From contig NGZR01000007.1 of the NCBI GenBank assembly GCA_002197995.1, forward strand, positions 454,399 to 518,398: DNA of 64,000 bases. Direction: 5' to 3'. This DNA comes from Gaeumannomyces sp. JS-464 (taxonomy: Eukaryota > Ascomycota > Sordariomycetes > Magnaporthales > Magnaporthaceae). A program made the translations under genes and the position numbers. This document shows positions 25,501 to 37,087 of this stretch, piece by piece; position 1 is the first letter of the stretch, and every line of letters begins with the position of its first letter. The notes beneath the pieces are model-generated. The model made no database searches. It worked only from the letters and a program-made list of their open reading frames with translations, and was not told where the DNA came from.

Positions 25501-27221
25501 TATCGTTTATTTGTTTATTTACTTGGATTTTTATTTTATTTTATTCTGCATTTGTGCTGCACAATTTCCTCATGCCTGGCTACCTCAACCCCCCACCCCG
25601 CGTGTTGACCACAGACAGACATGCACGCCCCCCCTCGGAGCTCTCGTCAGACCCGATGGCACGGCCAGGCCTTTTTCGTCTGACGATGAACATGGGACGG
25701 GAGAGATGATCATGGCATCGACAACAGAAAACGCAGGGTGGAATTAACCAACTGCAAAACCCACACCGTCCCGCATTCGTGTTCTTGCCGAAAACCGTCT
25801 GCCAGCTAGTACCCAGGGAGCCATGTACCTTTTTCAATGGGACGGATATCTACAAGAGATCTTCGCCAAGCGATACGCCCACCCATGTGGCGGCCGGTGG
25901 AGTTTCCTCTAGTACCCAGCGGTTTTTTATCACTGGCGGCGAGGCACGCCAACGCATCAAAGATGGGGTCACACTCTGGGAGCCGCATCTCTCGACTTGC
26001 GTCTGAAGAACCCATTCATTCCATGCCGCTAGCTTTCCGTCATTTCCTTCTTCTGTGTCGAGTTTTTCCAACACTTTCTCCGGCTGCCCCGCACCAGGCC
26101 TCCGTTTCCTGCAATAAATTACACATGCCTCGCCATTGTCCGGCTTTGGATTCCTGCAACCGAAGCCTTGAATACGTAGCATAACAGCCTTAATCTCGAC
26201 ACCACCCACGACCTCGGTCTCGAACCCCTTTTTCTTGTCTTGTAGGACAACCGCCCGAGCACCTCCCCCGACTACCAGAGTGCCCGCACCGCCCAAACTT
26301 ACGCCCTAGGTTGGGCTCGATTGCATCAAGCGGAGTTCGGATCAGGCACCATTGCCGTCCTCATCGTCATACCCCTACTCTTTTCGAATTCATCTCTACA
26401 TCTGCTCTTCCATTTTTCTCTTCTGCCGCCGCGCAGAGAGTGCTCCCCGGAACTCGGTTACTGTCCCACATTTAGCTACCCAGGTCTCCCACGCACGGGG
26501 CCGAGACATTATGGGCGGCTTTTACATGCAGTATCTTGAGAGTACGTATTTGCCGAGCTGAGTCTTGATCAGAACAAAGCGGAATTTTTTTTTTTTGGGG
26601 GGGAGCCTTGGGGGGAAAAAAAGATATTTAACGGGAAAAAAAAAAAAAACGAAACAAAGTTGCAGTCACCACCTTCGGTCCCCACGAAATCCGCAATTAA
26701 CACCCTCCTACCCACCCAAGTCATCTCATCGCCTTGCTGGCTGATACCCTCCTTTCTTTTTGCCTTTTTCTCACTTTCTTGAGGTTGCCTCGTTGTTCCA
26801 GCTGTTGTGGGGTCCTCAGACACGACACCGGCTTCAACAGGGCGTGGTGTGGATGGACGTGCGGATGCGAGGCGACCCCTGCGGCTCTGAGCCGGACAAA
26901 CAGGTGCCAACACTTCCTCGCCCGCCCCTGCCCTGTCCATCATGTACTCTACTTGATTCCCCTGTCTATCCCCCCGAAATGTTGGAAAGATCACTGTTGA
27001 TCCCGAAATCCCCGTCCCGCCCAAGCACACCCATTCGTGGCCCGTAGGGCTGATACGGACGCCCGCGTTGGGCCATCATGCATACCGTCTCACGTCATTC
27101 GCTCTGCATGCTCCTTAGCCCGCCAGCTGCGGCAAGGGGGTGGTTGCGACGACCCGAAGGTGGAAGACTGAAGAAAAAAAAGAAAGAAAAAAAAAGAAGA
27201 AGGGAAACCCCGAGACAAGAC

Positions 27222-27769
27222 ATGGGGCACACCAAGAACAGGTGTTCGGGGCGTGTTGCCGTGTCTTTTCTTCGCCACTTTGGCTCTAAAGCATTCTTCA
27301 GGTTTGGACAACCGATTCGCTAACATGCGCCCTCTCTCACCCCTCCCTCCAAAACAGGCCTCTGCCGACGGCGCGGGTGGACAGACCCGTGGTACGAATG
27401 CTCCCGCAGCCACTCCGGCTACACGTGCCTGGTCCTGGTCAACGGGCCGAGTACCAGACGGACCTGGCCTACGCCTCGGACACGCTGGCGCAGGAGAACG
27501 CTGCTATGCGAGCCTTCATGGTGTGCCGCAACTTCTCGGTCAATGGCGGCATGCTGGCGCGTAACGGCATCGTCCAGGGCCTGCCCGCAGACGAGACGAG
27601 CCGTACCAAGCACAAGAGCAGCGGCGGCAGCCGTCGCCAGGGGGGTGGCGGTGGGGGTGGTTCGAGTGGCAGCCGCCACCACTCTGGAGGCAGCAGCCGC
27701 GGGAGCAGCCACCGCGGATCCAGGTCGGGCAACCACTCGAGCAGCAGCTCGACCGCGTCATTCGAGTGA
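27222..27769 (+). CDS. Possible small Ser/Gly/His-rich protein, unrecognised
   Basis: A frame running through 27358-27769 has coding character: a compact non-repetitive segment (EYQTDLAYASDTLAQENAAM, AFMVCRNFSVNGGML) followed by a basic Ser/Gly/His/Arg-rich tail ending SSSTASFE. Upstream of 27358 the sequence looks like an intron end (CTAAC branch site at about 27320, acceptor AACAG at 27353-27357). A short first exon, 27222-27241 (MGHTKN), would splice in phase through a weak GTGTTC donor and give about 143 residues. I do not recognise a family. The tail resembles low-complexity nucleic-acid-binding regions, but no function can be assigned. The start exon is the weakest part. Confidence 0.45.
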
Positions 27770-30700
27770 TTGGGGGGTCTAAGGGATTCCGTCACATCCC
27801 GGGATCCGCTCGCCCACCCCCATTTGCAGACGATCTTCGGTGCCGCCAAAGGTCGAACTACCACTCGCCAGAGAGTATTTACGTTGCCCGGTTTTTTTCA
27901 GCCACTCAACCGATGGCAGCCTTCTTTGCTGAATCCTTTTTCCCGGCCTTTCAGAGGCCAACAAGGGGGACCGAGATCCCTGTCTCCCCCCCTTTTTTTT
28001 TCTGATTCACCATCCAGAGCGCGCCCGCTGCTCCTGGACCAGACGGCCACTTACGCTCTCCTGACATTTCCTTAGGGCCGATTTTTCATTCTGCTTTTTT
28101 TGTTTTCTGTTCTTGCCATATACAATTTGGTGAAAGCTTCGCAGCATATATCCCAGGAGGAGGTCTTTGCCGCCACGTGGCCTCCCTTACCTGCACCACC
28201 AATACCAGCAGCGGCTTTGCTGAGGAGAAAAAGAAAAAAACTACGTTGGGGCGCGCAAAACGAGGTGTTGACAGCACAAAGACGGCGAAGAAAGGAACTA
28301 AGAGAGGGAGACGAAGAGAGAAAGAGTTGGGAGGAACGAGCGATTTCGAAGACTGGATGGAGACGAAAACTGCATTACACGACATGTCTTACGACCTGAT
28401 GACATAGAGACGACTTTCCTTTTCTGTTGGATTCCTGCACTTCCTACCGCACCCCTTCCTTACCGGGAATTCCACATCACACCGGCTTTTTGGTTCACTT
28501 TTCTTTCCACTCAGCGACTCTCCGAGCTGCCAACACATCACTGGTCTCCATTCTTCTCAACCAACCAACAAACCCACTGCCTGGGTACTTACCTTGTACC
28601 CTGGATACTTGGCCGTCGACTTGGACCAATCGACCATGTTTCTCTTCCGCCATTCTCCTTATTCGTGGGTTGGGGACCACAGAACCGACTAACCTACCGA
28701 CACTTGTTCCGCCCGGAGTTGCTATCCTGGAAGAGAGCCAAATCATCCCCGGACTTTTGGACCGCTAATACCTTCCAATTGGGACGGAGATCCGACGACC
28801 CACCACAGATTCGCTGCCGGGCTGGAAGGGCGCTTTGTTTTGCCATTTTGCTCGGGAGATATCCTCGAGCTGATTTTGATCTGCCCAATGCTCATCTAGA
28901 CCTGTTTTTTCTTTCTTTTTTCTTTTCTTTTCTGTGGCTCCATCCTCTCCAACCCGGATGAGAGTCCAGTCGACGTGGCTCGACAAGCCGTCCCGAGAGA
29001 AATTGGAAGATGTTGGCCGCCTGGGCCTCTGTTTTTTGGACGCGGTCGCTTGACCGTTTTAGGGAGCATTGTTGGATATGCGCAGAGGGGCTTGCCGACA
29101 AAGGCGTCGGGACATCCGAGAAAGGCTTGATTGATCATGGGTTGAGATCATCCATGGTGTGCGGATGACCGGAAGAGGCATTGATTGTGCTTATTTTCTG
29201 GCTGCCTTTGCTGTGTTATGCTTTTTTTTTTTTTTTTTTTCCAGCGTTTCCTCATCATCAGATCCCCTTTTCCCTCCGGTTTCGGCTTTCACGACCGCCC
29301 ATTTTCCCCAATCATTCTTCTATGTTTCACCCAACGGGGGAATGATGATTCTAACGACCATGATGACAAGACTCAGGAGGAAAGATATCTGGAATTTGCG
29401 CTTTCACATCTTTACTTCTAATTCCTTCCTTTCCTTGACAGGATTTATATTTTGACCCCCTATTTCCGCAAGTCCTCGAGGACGTGTCCTCATGATGACT
29501 ACCATGAAAACGCTACATCAAATTATGATGCACGGATACAAATACCTAGAGATTTCACGTCCCCGACACCTCGGATCGATATCCGTGCCCTTGGCCAACT
29601 TGCACGATAGGGCTGTCTGATGTCTGGATGGTCCACGGGTAAAGGCTCGGCTAAACTCAGGGCGATCTCGCCGGGGATGCCGGAGTGTGACCGGAAAGGC
29701 CCTGGAGGGCAGCGGCAGGTGGGGCCGGGCATTGGCGTTGATCACAGCCACACACACGCGGGCACTTAATATGTAGGTGGGTAGGTAGGTAGGTAGGTAC
29801 CTAGTCGTGCAAGTTTCTGGCCTGGTCTCGCCAACTTTTGTTTCCTTGGACCAGCTGGCCGTGCCACCGAATCAAATATCCGGGAGTTGAGCCTTACACG
29901 AACCGGACCCGGATCTGGGCCCGGGCCATTTGGTGGTGGGGGAAAGAGCGCGTGAACATGGCGAGGTGCATGTGCCCTGATTCGGTTCCTGATTTTCTTA
30001 CCTTCTCTCTCGTATTGATGACAGCATGGACTGAAGCAAGACGGTGCCTTGCGAACTTCTCTCTCCTTTTTTTCTGGTCATCAAACGTCACGCCACACCT
30101 AGAGTTGGGATGGCGTTTTTTCTGATGTCCCCCCTCGAACCCCACCAAGGGATCACGGGACTTGGCAGTTGGGGGACGATGGCTGTTGGCTGGGATTACC
30201 TAACCACGGGAAAGACCGCATCGCTCGATCGAAACGTGCTGGTTGCTTTGTCGCTTGAGTGCGTGGAGCACCAGTTCGGCCGCGAGAGGGGCAACAGTCC
30301 TGGCGAACAAGCCAGATATGGCATAAAAGACCAAGGGGCAGAACAAAAATAAGAGACAGTGAGACGGGAGACGATCCAATCCGGGGCTGAGTGGGCTTTT
30401 CACGCATCGATATTCAGGGGCAGCGAAATTTGGGCGCTGGGATTCAGGGGAATCGAGAATTAAACGGGTGGCATGCAATCTCCAAGCAATTGTTTGTGGC
30501 TCGTGTCCGCCATGGCGCGCCCTGATTGGTGGGCGGACCGCGGGCGCAGCCACCCTGCTGGGCCCTGTCTCTCCCGTCGTGCCTGACAGGGGCCACTCGT
30601 GTTCCGCGAGAAGGGAGGGTGTGGGGCGCCGCACTTTCTGGGCTGCCCTCTGGCCTCACCGAATCTGGGCTGGTTGGGGGTGCTGTGCTGGTATCGAATT

Positions 30701-31024
30701 ACAGACAGCCCAGGAAGCTTCCCATTCCCGAAAAAGAGTACAAGACGACAGCTCAAAATCAAAGCTGCAACGTTCCCACCTGTCCTTTTTTTTTTCTGTT
30801 CTCTTCCTCTCCTCCTTCCCTTCCACCGCAAACCATCCACCCGCTCTTTTGACTACGACTGCACGAAGCCTCGTCTGTGAATCGCGAGCGAATTCACTTT
30901 TTCCGACTCGTTTTAGACATCGACAGACTTGAGAGCTAGCACTCGTCAATCCTCGGTTGCTCGCTCATTTCTTACGCTCGTTTAGGAACCCGTTCTTTTT
31001 CTTTCCTTTCCACCAACCACCAAA
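27770..31024. other. 3.2-kb intergenic region upstream of the guanylyltransferase gene
   Basis: No conserved protein is visible. The last few hundred bases before 31025 are CT-rich with T-runs, as expected for the promoter and 5' UTR of a highly expressed fungal gene. A long T-run lies at 29221-29240 and a GTAG microsatellite at 29772-29803. Confidence 0.5.
29772..29803 (+). repeat. (GTAG)n microsatellite
   Basis: GTAG is repeated about six times with a GGTACCTAG end. Similar GTAGGTAG tracts recur at 37856-37868 and near 49710. Confidence 0.85.
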
Positions 31025-32481
31025 ATGAAGGGTAAGTTGCTGCCTCCGGCCGGGCAGAGCATGACTGGGCTCTGCTTCTCTGCGCCTGCTCTCGGCGCGA
31101 CTCGGCGCCCGCCCTCGCGCGGGTGCCTCAGCCTGGCGACAGCTCGCTGACCGCTCCTCCGTGCAGCCCTCATTCTCGTCGGCGGTTTCGGCACCCGCCT
31201 CCGGCCCTTGGTAAGTTGTCGCTCCGCCCATCGTAGATGGGCAGCCTCCCAGCCTCGTCGGCAAAACAGGCCTCTGCGAAAATCTTTCCACTAACGCTAC
31301 ATTTGCTCGCAGACCCTGACCCTGCCCAAGCCTCTTGTCGAGTTCGGAAACAAGCCCATGATCCTGCACCAGATCGAGGCCCTGGCCGCTGCTGGTGTCA
31401 CCGATGTCGTGCTTGCTGTCAACTACCGGCCAGAGGTCATGGAGAAGTCATTGGCTGAGGTATGCCTCCCCGGTCACCATGTGCACCCCCGGCAGTCGCA
31501 GATGGGTCAACCCTCGTCGCGGCTTGTGGCCGTCGAACCCCGAGAACCTGCCCGCTAACGCCACATTGTGCCGCATTTGCGCAGTACTCCAAGAGGTTCA
31601 ACATCAACATCACCTTCTCGGTCGAGACGGAACCCTTGGGCACCGCCGGCCCCCTCAAGTTGGCCGAGGAGACTCTGCTGAAGGACGACACACCCTTCTT
31701 TGTGCTGAACTCGGACGTGACGTGCGAGTACCCGTTCCAGCAGCTGGCCGACTTCCATAAGGCACACGGTGAGGAGGGCACCATTGTCGTGACCAAGGTC
31801 GAGGAGCCGTCCAAGTACGGTGTCGTCGTCCACCAGCCGGGTCACGCCTCGCGCATCGAGCGCTTCGTCGAGAAGCCGGTCCAGTTCGTCGGAAACCGCA
31901 TCAACGCCGGTATCTACATCCTCAACACATCTATCCTGTCTCGCATCGAGCTGCGTCCGACCTCGATCGAGCAGGAGACTTTCCCCGCCATGGTCCGCGA
32001 TGGCCAGCTGCACTCGTTTGACCTCGAGGGCTTCTGGATGGACGTCGGTCAGCCCAAGGACTTCCTGACGGGTACTTGCCTGTACCTCACGTCGCTGGCC
32101 AAGAAGGGCTCCAAGCTCCTCACGCCTACGTCGGAGCCCTACGTGCACGGCGGCAACGTCCTGATCGACCCCACGGCCAAGATCGGCAAGAGCTGCCGCA
32201 TCGGCCCCAACGTCACCATTGGCCCCAACGTTGTAGTCGGCGACGGCGTCCGCCTGCAGCGCTGCGTGCTGCTGTCGGGCTCCAAGGTCAAGGAGCACGC
32301 CTGGGTCAAGAGCACCATTGTCGGCTGGAACAGCACCGTCGGCAGGTGGGCGCGCCTGGAGAATGTCACGGTTCTCGGCGACGACGTCACCATCGGCGAC
32401 GAGATCTACGTCAACGGCGGCAGCGTCCTGCCGCACAAGAGCATCAAGGCCAACGTTGATGTTCCCGCCATTATCATGTAA
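31025..32481 (+). CDS. mpg1: Mannose-1-phosphate guanylyltransferase (GDP-mannose pyrophosphorylase)
   Basis: This cytosolic enzyme makes GDP-mannose from GTP and mannose-1-phosphate for N- and O-glycosylation, GPI anchors and cell-wall mannan. There are four exons: 31025-31031 (seven bases, ATGAAGG), 31167-31210, 31313-31459 and 31585-32481, with introns of 135, 102 and 125 nt. The protein is 364 residues, the usual family length. The nucleotidyltransferase signature ([20 protein letters not shown], then [13 protein letters not shown]) opens the protein. [19 protein letters not shown] and the C-terminal left-handed beta-helix hexapeptides ([20 protein letters not shown] and following) all match. 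It ends DVPAIIM. No frame breaks are seen. Confidence 0.98.
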
Positions 32482-33690
32482 AAGAAGTGTCCGCGGCAGA
32501 CTGTTAGCCCGGCCACCCGCATCGCCCCTCTGGCTCTTGCCATGGGGCGAACACCTCCCTCTTCGATCCTCCCCACGCGTCGGCCATATTCGGTCTATAT
32601 AACATTTTTGCACGCTTTCTTTTTACGACCTTTCAGCGACTTCATAATTTAGCATGGAAAACACCATGCGGAATCGCAGTCGCAGCACCCCGCAACTCTC
32701 CCCTCCATCTCCTGCGAGGCTCTTGTTCTCTTATTAGATTCTAATGTTCGTGTCGGGAGGGATTTTTGCGGGGAATAAAAGCCTGGGAGGCTGGCGTCAG
32801 ACCTGGCTTCGATTTGACGATGCGACTCGACCATGTCGGCATGGCTCGGGCCATTTTACGCCCTGAATTGTTCTGAGAGTCGATGACCTCTTGGAAGCAT
32901 TTCCGTCACGTTGTGGGAGGCAAACGAGGCGACAGGAAGAGCAAAAAGAAAACCACGAAAGGTCTATAATGTTTGGGACATGTGGGCGGCACTGGACTCT
33001 TTGGGGGAGAAAGCCAAGGAGATACCAAAATAGAATCAAGAAGACATGAAGCACGCGTTTTTTGATGTCCCTGATAGTGAATGAGTCCCATGCTTTCAGG
33101 GTTGTTTGTCTATGAATGTCAGAAAATAAGCAGCGAACAATGTAAGAAAATGGAAGAAAAGAAAAGGAGGGAATGGGGAACAAGAGCTCAGAAGGAAGTC
33201 CAGCCATAAGCGGGCCGCCCGTTAGAGCCGCATTTCCCCTCCGGTTCTCGACTAGGGAAGTATACCCGTTTTCGGAAGCACACAGTCGAGATGGGATAAG
33301 ATTTCCACGGCTGGACGTGGAACAACGGCGATGGATGCCGGCGTCGATGCGAGTCTCTCGGAGGATCGGGGATAAAGGGATCCAATGGGACGGCATTGGT
33401 CCATCTGGGCCGGTTCGTCCGGCGTGCGTCAGAGCCCGGGCGGAGATAACGCAAGGTCGCTGGTGGTGTCTCTTTGGACGGCCGCGCGAGCCGAACATAA
33501 AGGTGGCTGGCTGGAGCGAGGCTGCCTGGGAAGAAGTACGAACGCGTGACGTTTGTTGATGTTCCAATCCCGTGCTTACTTTCGGCAGTCAAACAGTCGG
33601 AATTTGTTGGCTTGAAGCGGGATTAAAGATATCCCCGGGCGCCAGACGGCGAGACCAGACAGGACTGGCCCTGCTATAAATTGCGTTAGG
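32482..33690. other. 1.2-kb intergenic region
   Basis: It holds the 3' flank of the guanylyltransferase gene and the promoter of the Apd1/Aim32-type gene. A minus-strand open frame of about 256 codons (32797-33567) has no recognisable domain and looks accidental. Confidence 0.5.
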
Positions 33691-34562
33691 ATGCCCCCAC
33701 TAGCGCTAGATACGGCGTCCCCGGCGCGGCCCACAGCGGGTGACAGTACCTGCAATACAGCAGGCAACAGCGGCGCAGCAGGTCTCGACACGGGCAGCAA
33801 CAGCGCGAGCAGCGGCGGAGAGAAACGTGCCGACGACAAAAGGGCGCCAGCGGCCACAGACGGAACGAACCACAACCACCAGAGCATTCGACCTCGACAG
33901 CAGGCCTCGCCCGCAGCCGGCGCCTGGACACTGCCCAAGCCGCCAATCAAGCAAAAGATGGCTTCGGGCTTCAGGTCCCTGCTGAGCAGCGCCAAGAAGC
34001 TGGCCCTGGGCGACGGCGGCGGGGGCGGCGGGCCCGCGCCGGCGGACCGGCTGTTCGCCAAGACGGAGCAGGGCGTGGACGGCGAGGCGTGCAGCCGCGA
34101 CTGCGACAGCTGCACCGTCAGGCTGCCGCGCGGCTTCAAGATCGACGAGTCGGACGTGCTGTACGGGCACGTCAAGGGCTGGGCCACGCACGTGCTGGTG
34201 GCGACGGGCAGGTCGGACTGGGCGCGCGACGTGGCCGACGAGAAGGGCAGCGTCATGGAGGCCGTCGACGGCGCCGCCCACAGGCCCGCCAACGGCCGCC
34301 TCATGCTGTCGGCCTCCAACATGCCCACCCCGGGCCACGCGGCCGACTACTCGGAGCCCACCACGGCCCTGGTCCTGCCGGCCTTCGGCGGCTCGTCGAG
34401 AACGTGACGCCCGCGACGGCGCAGTCGCTGCTGTCCGACTTTGTCGCCGTCCGGGCCCACCAACGACTCGCCCATGGGACCTTTGGTGCCGCCGCCGTTA
34501 CCCGCGGCCGGCACGACGACGGACGGGGAGGAAGATCCGGCCCAGCAGGAGCAACAACAACA

Positions 34563-34593
<31 letters not shown>

Positions 34594-35135
34594 CAACCCG
34601 CCATCCCGCCGCTCCCGCGCTCCACGCCTCGGGGCTGACCAGCCGGCCGTGCCCGCACAGCGTGCTGGTGCTCCTCTGCTCGCAAAAGACGCGTGACGCC
34701 CGCTGCGGCCAGAGCGCGCCCCTGCTGCGCCGCGAGCTCGAGCGCCACCTGCGGCCTCTGGGCCTGTACCGCGACCTGGACGACGAGCGGCCGGGGGGCG
34801 TCGGCATCTACTTCATCTCGCACGTCGGCGGCCACAAGTACAGCGCCAACGTCATGGTCTACCGCCGCCCGGACCCGTTTGGGCTCGACGGCGTCTCGAG
34901 GGCCGAGGTCTCGGACGACGAGGTCCAGGCCCGGCTGCTGGCGTCGGCGGCAGCGGCGGCGGCCAAGGCGGAGGCGGCCGACGTCGGGGCGGCGCAGTGC
35001 ATCTGGCTGGCCAGGATTGCGCCGCCCGACATTGAGAACCTGGTCCGGTACACGATACTGCAGGGGAAGGTGGTCAAGCCCGAGACCCAGCTCAGGGGCG
35101 GCTTTGACAGGCAAAAGGGGCTTCTGAGCTGGTAA
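33691..35135 (+). CDS. Apd1/Aim32-type sucrase/ferredoxin-like protein (frame-broken)
   Basis: This is a thioredoxin-fold protein of the sucrase/ferredoxin-like family (yeast Apd1 and Aim32), which binds a [2Fe-2S] cluster. The start region is Ser/Ala-rich and low in complexity. Conserved blocks follow: DCDSCTVRLPRGFKIDESDV, LYGHVKGWATHVLVATGRSD, LMLSASNMPTPGHAADYSEP, CSQKTRDARCGQSAPLL, ERHLRPLGLYRDLDDERPGG, FISHVGGHKYSANVMVY and the C-terminal LRGGFDRQKGLLSW. HVGGH is the expected H-x3-H cluster motif. After VLPAF (near 34385) the frame stops. The next block, VENVTPATAQ, lies in another frame, as if one base were missing. Between about 34450 and 34630 a third frame gives a natural-looking Pro-rich and polyQ linker, so two more compensating breaks are possible. 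The initiator might instead be the later Met in KQKMASGFRSLL. Confidence 0.85.
34553..34601 (+). repeat. CAA/CAG trinucleotide tract
   Basis: A mixed CAA/CAG run of about 16 units lies in the linker of the Apd1/Aim32-type gene. Depending on the frame taken it encodes polyGln, or mixed Thr/Ala. Confidence 0.9.
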
Positions 35136-35640
35136 GTACCTAGGGCTCTAGTGGGTTGGTCGGGTTGCATCTAGATACCAGGACATTTGGTGCCTGCTTT
35201 GATAGACTACGAGCGAGCATCGGGAGATGTATTTTAGATAAAAAGAACTGGTTTTAAAGCTGCACTTGCTGTACCTGCAGTCTATTTCACCCTTGTGTAA
35301 CTTGTTACAGCATTCACTTGTTCACAGTTCTAGACATCGGGGCTAGGCACGTCTTCAGAAACGAGTGACTAGGACATACATAGCCCCTGAGTTATGAGGC
35401 TACTCTTAATGTGTCTCACAGTTTTTTTTTTTTTTTTTTTTTTTCATTTGCGCCCTATATTCAAGACCGACCTTCTTCCTTTTATCTACCGCCGTGGATG
35501 TCTCTGTTGTCATCAGAGACATACGGGATGCCATCGTTGCCCCGCGGAACGGCCAATATGCGGCCGAACCCCTTTATTACAACCATGATAAAAATCAAAC
35601 GCTTGATATGCAAAGGAACACAAATAAAAAGTATAGCCCC
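35136..35640. other. Convergent 3' intergenic region
   Basis: This is the 500-bp gap between the stops of the plus-strand Apd1/Aim32-type gene and the minus-strand L-galactonate dehydratase gene. It holds a T-run at 35422-35445. No gene is seen. Confidence 0.6.
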
Positions 35641-37087
35641 TCAGATCTTTTCGCCCTCAAGGATGGGCTTGGCCTCGTCGGACCGCCACCAGCTGACGCC
35701 GGGTCGCCGGGGTACGAGTAGCGGTCCATGCTCTCGGGCTTCATCTCGACGCTGTAGCCGGGCTCGACGGGGGTCTGGTAGTAGCCGTCGCGGATGACGG
35801 AAGGGTGCAGGAAGTGCTCGTGCAGGTGGTCGACGTACTCGAGCACGGAGCGCTCGCCCGTGACGACGACGTAGTCAATGGTGCTGAGGTGCTGCGTGTA
35901 CTCGGGCAGGCCGACGCCGCCCGAGTGCGGGACGACGGGGACGCCGAACTTGCGCGCCATGAGCAGCACGGCCAGGACCTCGTTGACGCCGCCGAGGCGG
36001 CAGGCGTCGATCTGGCACACGTCGATGGCGCCGCTGGCCAGCAGCTGCTTGAACACGACGCGGTTCTGGCACATCTCGCCCGTGGCGACGCCGATGCCGT
36101 GCGGCCGCAGCGCGTCGCGCACCGCCTTGTGGCCCAGCACGTCGTCCGGGCTCGTCGGCTCCTCGATGAACCAGGGCCGGAACTCGCGCAGCTGCGTCAT
36201 GTACTCGATGGCCTCGGGCACCGACCAGACCTGGTTCGCGTCCACCATGAGCACGTTGCCCCTGTCGTGCCCGATGACGTCGCGCGCGATGGACAGCCGC
36301 CGCCGGTCGTCCTCGACGCTGCCGCCGACCTTGATCTTGAAGTGCCGGTAGCCCTTGGCCAGCGTCTCCTCGAGCAGCGCCCGCATCTTGTCCTCGCCGT
36401 AGCCCAGCCAGCCGGCCGAGGTCGTGTAGGCGGGCACGGCCCTGTTCGCCTCGGCCTCGGCGACGCGGGCGGCCTTTCCGGGCTCCGTCTCGCGCAGCAT
36501 GGCCACGGCCTCCTCGGGCGTGACGGCGTCGGTGATGTACCGGAAGTCGATGCAGCGCACAAGCTCCTCGGGCGTCATGTCGGCCACGACGCGCCAGACG
36601 GGCTTGCCGAGCGTCTTGGCCCACAGGTCCCAGACGGCGTTGACGACGGCGCCCAGGGCCAGGTGGATCACGCCTTTCTCAGGGCCGATCCAGCGCAGCT
36701 GCGAGTCGTTGACGAGGTGCCGCCACGTCCGGCCCCAATCGGCTACGAGCGACGAGAGCGTGCGGCCCTTGATGCGGTCCGCCACGTGGTTGATGGCCGC
36801 ACAGACGATGTCGTTGCCGCGCCCGATGGTGAAGGTCTAGAGGAGAGGGAGAGGGAGAGAGGGTTAGCTAGACGGAGGGGAGAGTTTGCATGTCTGACTA
36901 TGTTCCGTCTACAAAGGTTACTCACCATGCCGTGGCCCGAATACTCCGAGTCGGTCTGCAGGATGCAGTAGGCAGACGAGTAGTCGCCCGCGGCGTTCAT
37001 GGCGTCCGACCCCGTCTTGTCCAGGGACGTCGGGAAGCGGACGTCCCTGGTGGACCAGCCCGTAATGGTGATCTCGCGCTGAGCCAT
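35641..37087 (-). CDS. lgd1: L-galactonate dehydratase (enolase superfamily), C-terminal frame break
   Basis: This enzyme dehydrates L-galactonate to 2-keto-3-deoxy-L-galactonate, the second step of fungal D-galacturonate (pectin) catabolism (LGD1 of Trichoderma, GaaB of Aspergillus). Exon 1 is 37087-36926; the intron is 36925-36837 (donor GTGAGT, acceptor TCTAG); exon 2 is 36836-35641. Active-site motifs of the mandelate-racemase/fuconate-dehydratase type are intact: FKIKVGG (KxK general base), VDANQVW, FIEEPTSPDD and ATGEMCQNR (metal ligands), and VPHSGGVG (catalytic His). The N-terminus SLDKTGSDAMNAAGDYSSAY is characteristic of this group. After YSYPGDP the frame is lost. One extra C near 35703 restores GVSWWRSDEAKPILEGEKI and a stop at 35641, giving 452 residues. 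No other galacturonate-pathway gene is nearby. Confidence 0.92.

Larger units (their letters stand above)
18071..27221. other. 9.1-kb gene desert, pyrimidine-rich on the plus strand
   Basis: No conserved protein is visible. The first kilobase holds the farnesyltransferase 3' flank. About 19.0-19.3 kb is TAGG/TTAGG-rich with GT repeats. At 19542-19574 there is a GGT microsatellite. From about 22.3 kb onward the plus strand is unusually rich in C and T, typical of fungal promoters and long leaders read on the plus strand. Poly-T or poly-A runs occur at 21956-21970, 23203-23213 and about 26584-26650. It may hold long 5' leaders or non-coding transcripts, but the sequence alone cannot show that. 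Confidence 0.5.

Noticed and set aside
31555..32613. Minus-strand open frame of about 352 codons
   Set aside because: Antisense of the guanylyltransferase exon 4.
32797..33567. Minus-strand open frame of about 256 codons
   Set aside because: No domain, no coding-like composition, and it spans the probable 3' UTR of one gene and the promoter of the next.
35805..36971. Plus-strand open frame of about 388 codons
   Set aside because: Antisense of L-galactonate dehydratase, which carries intact active-site motifs on the minus strand.
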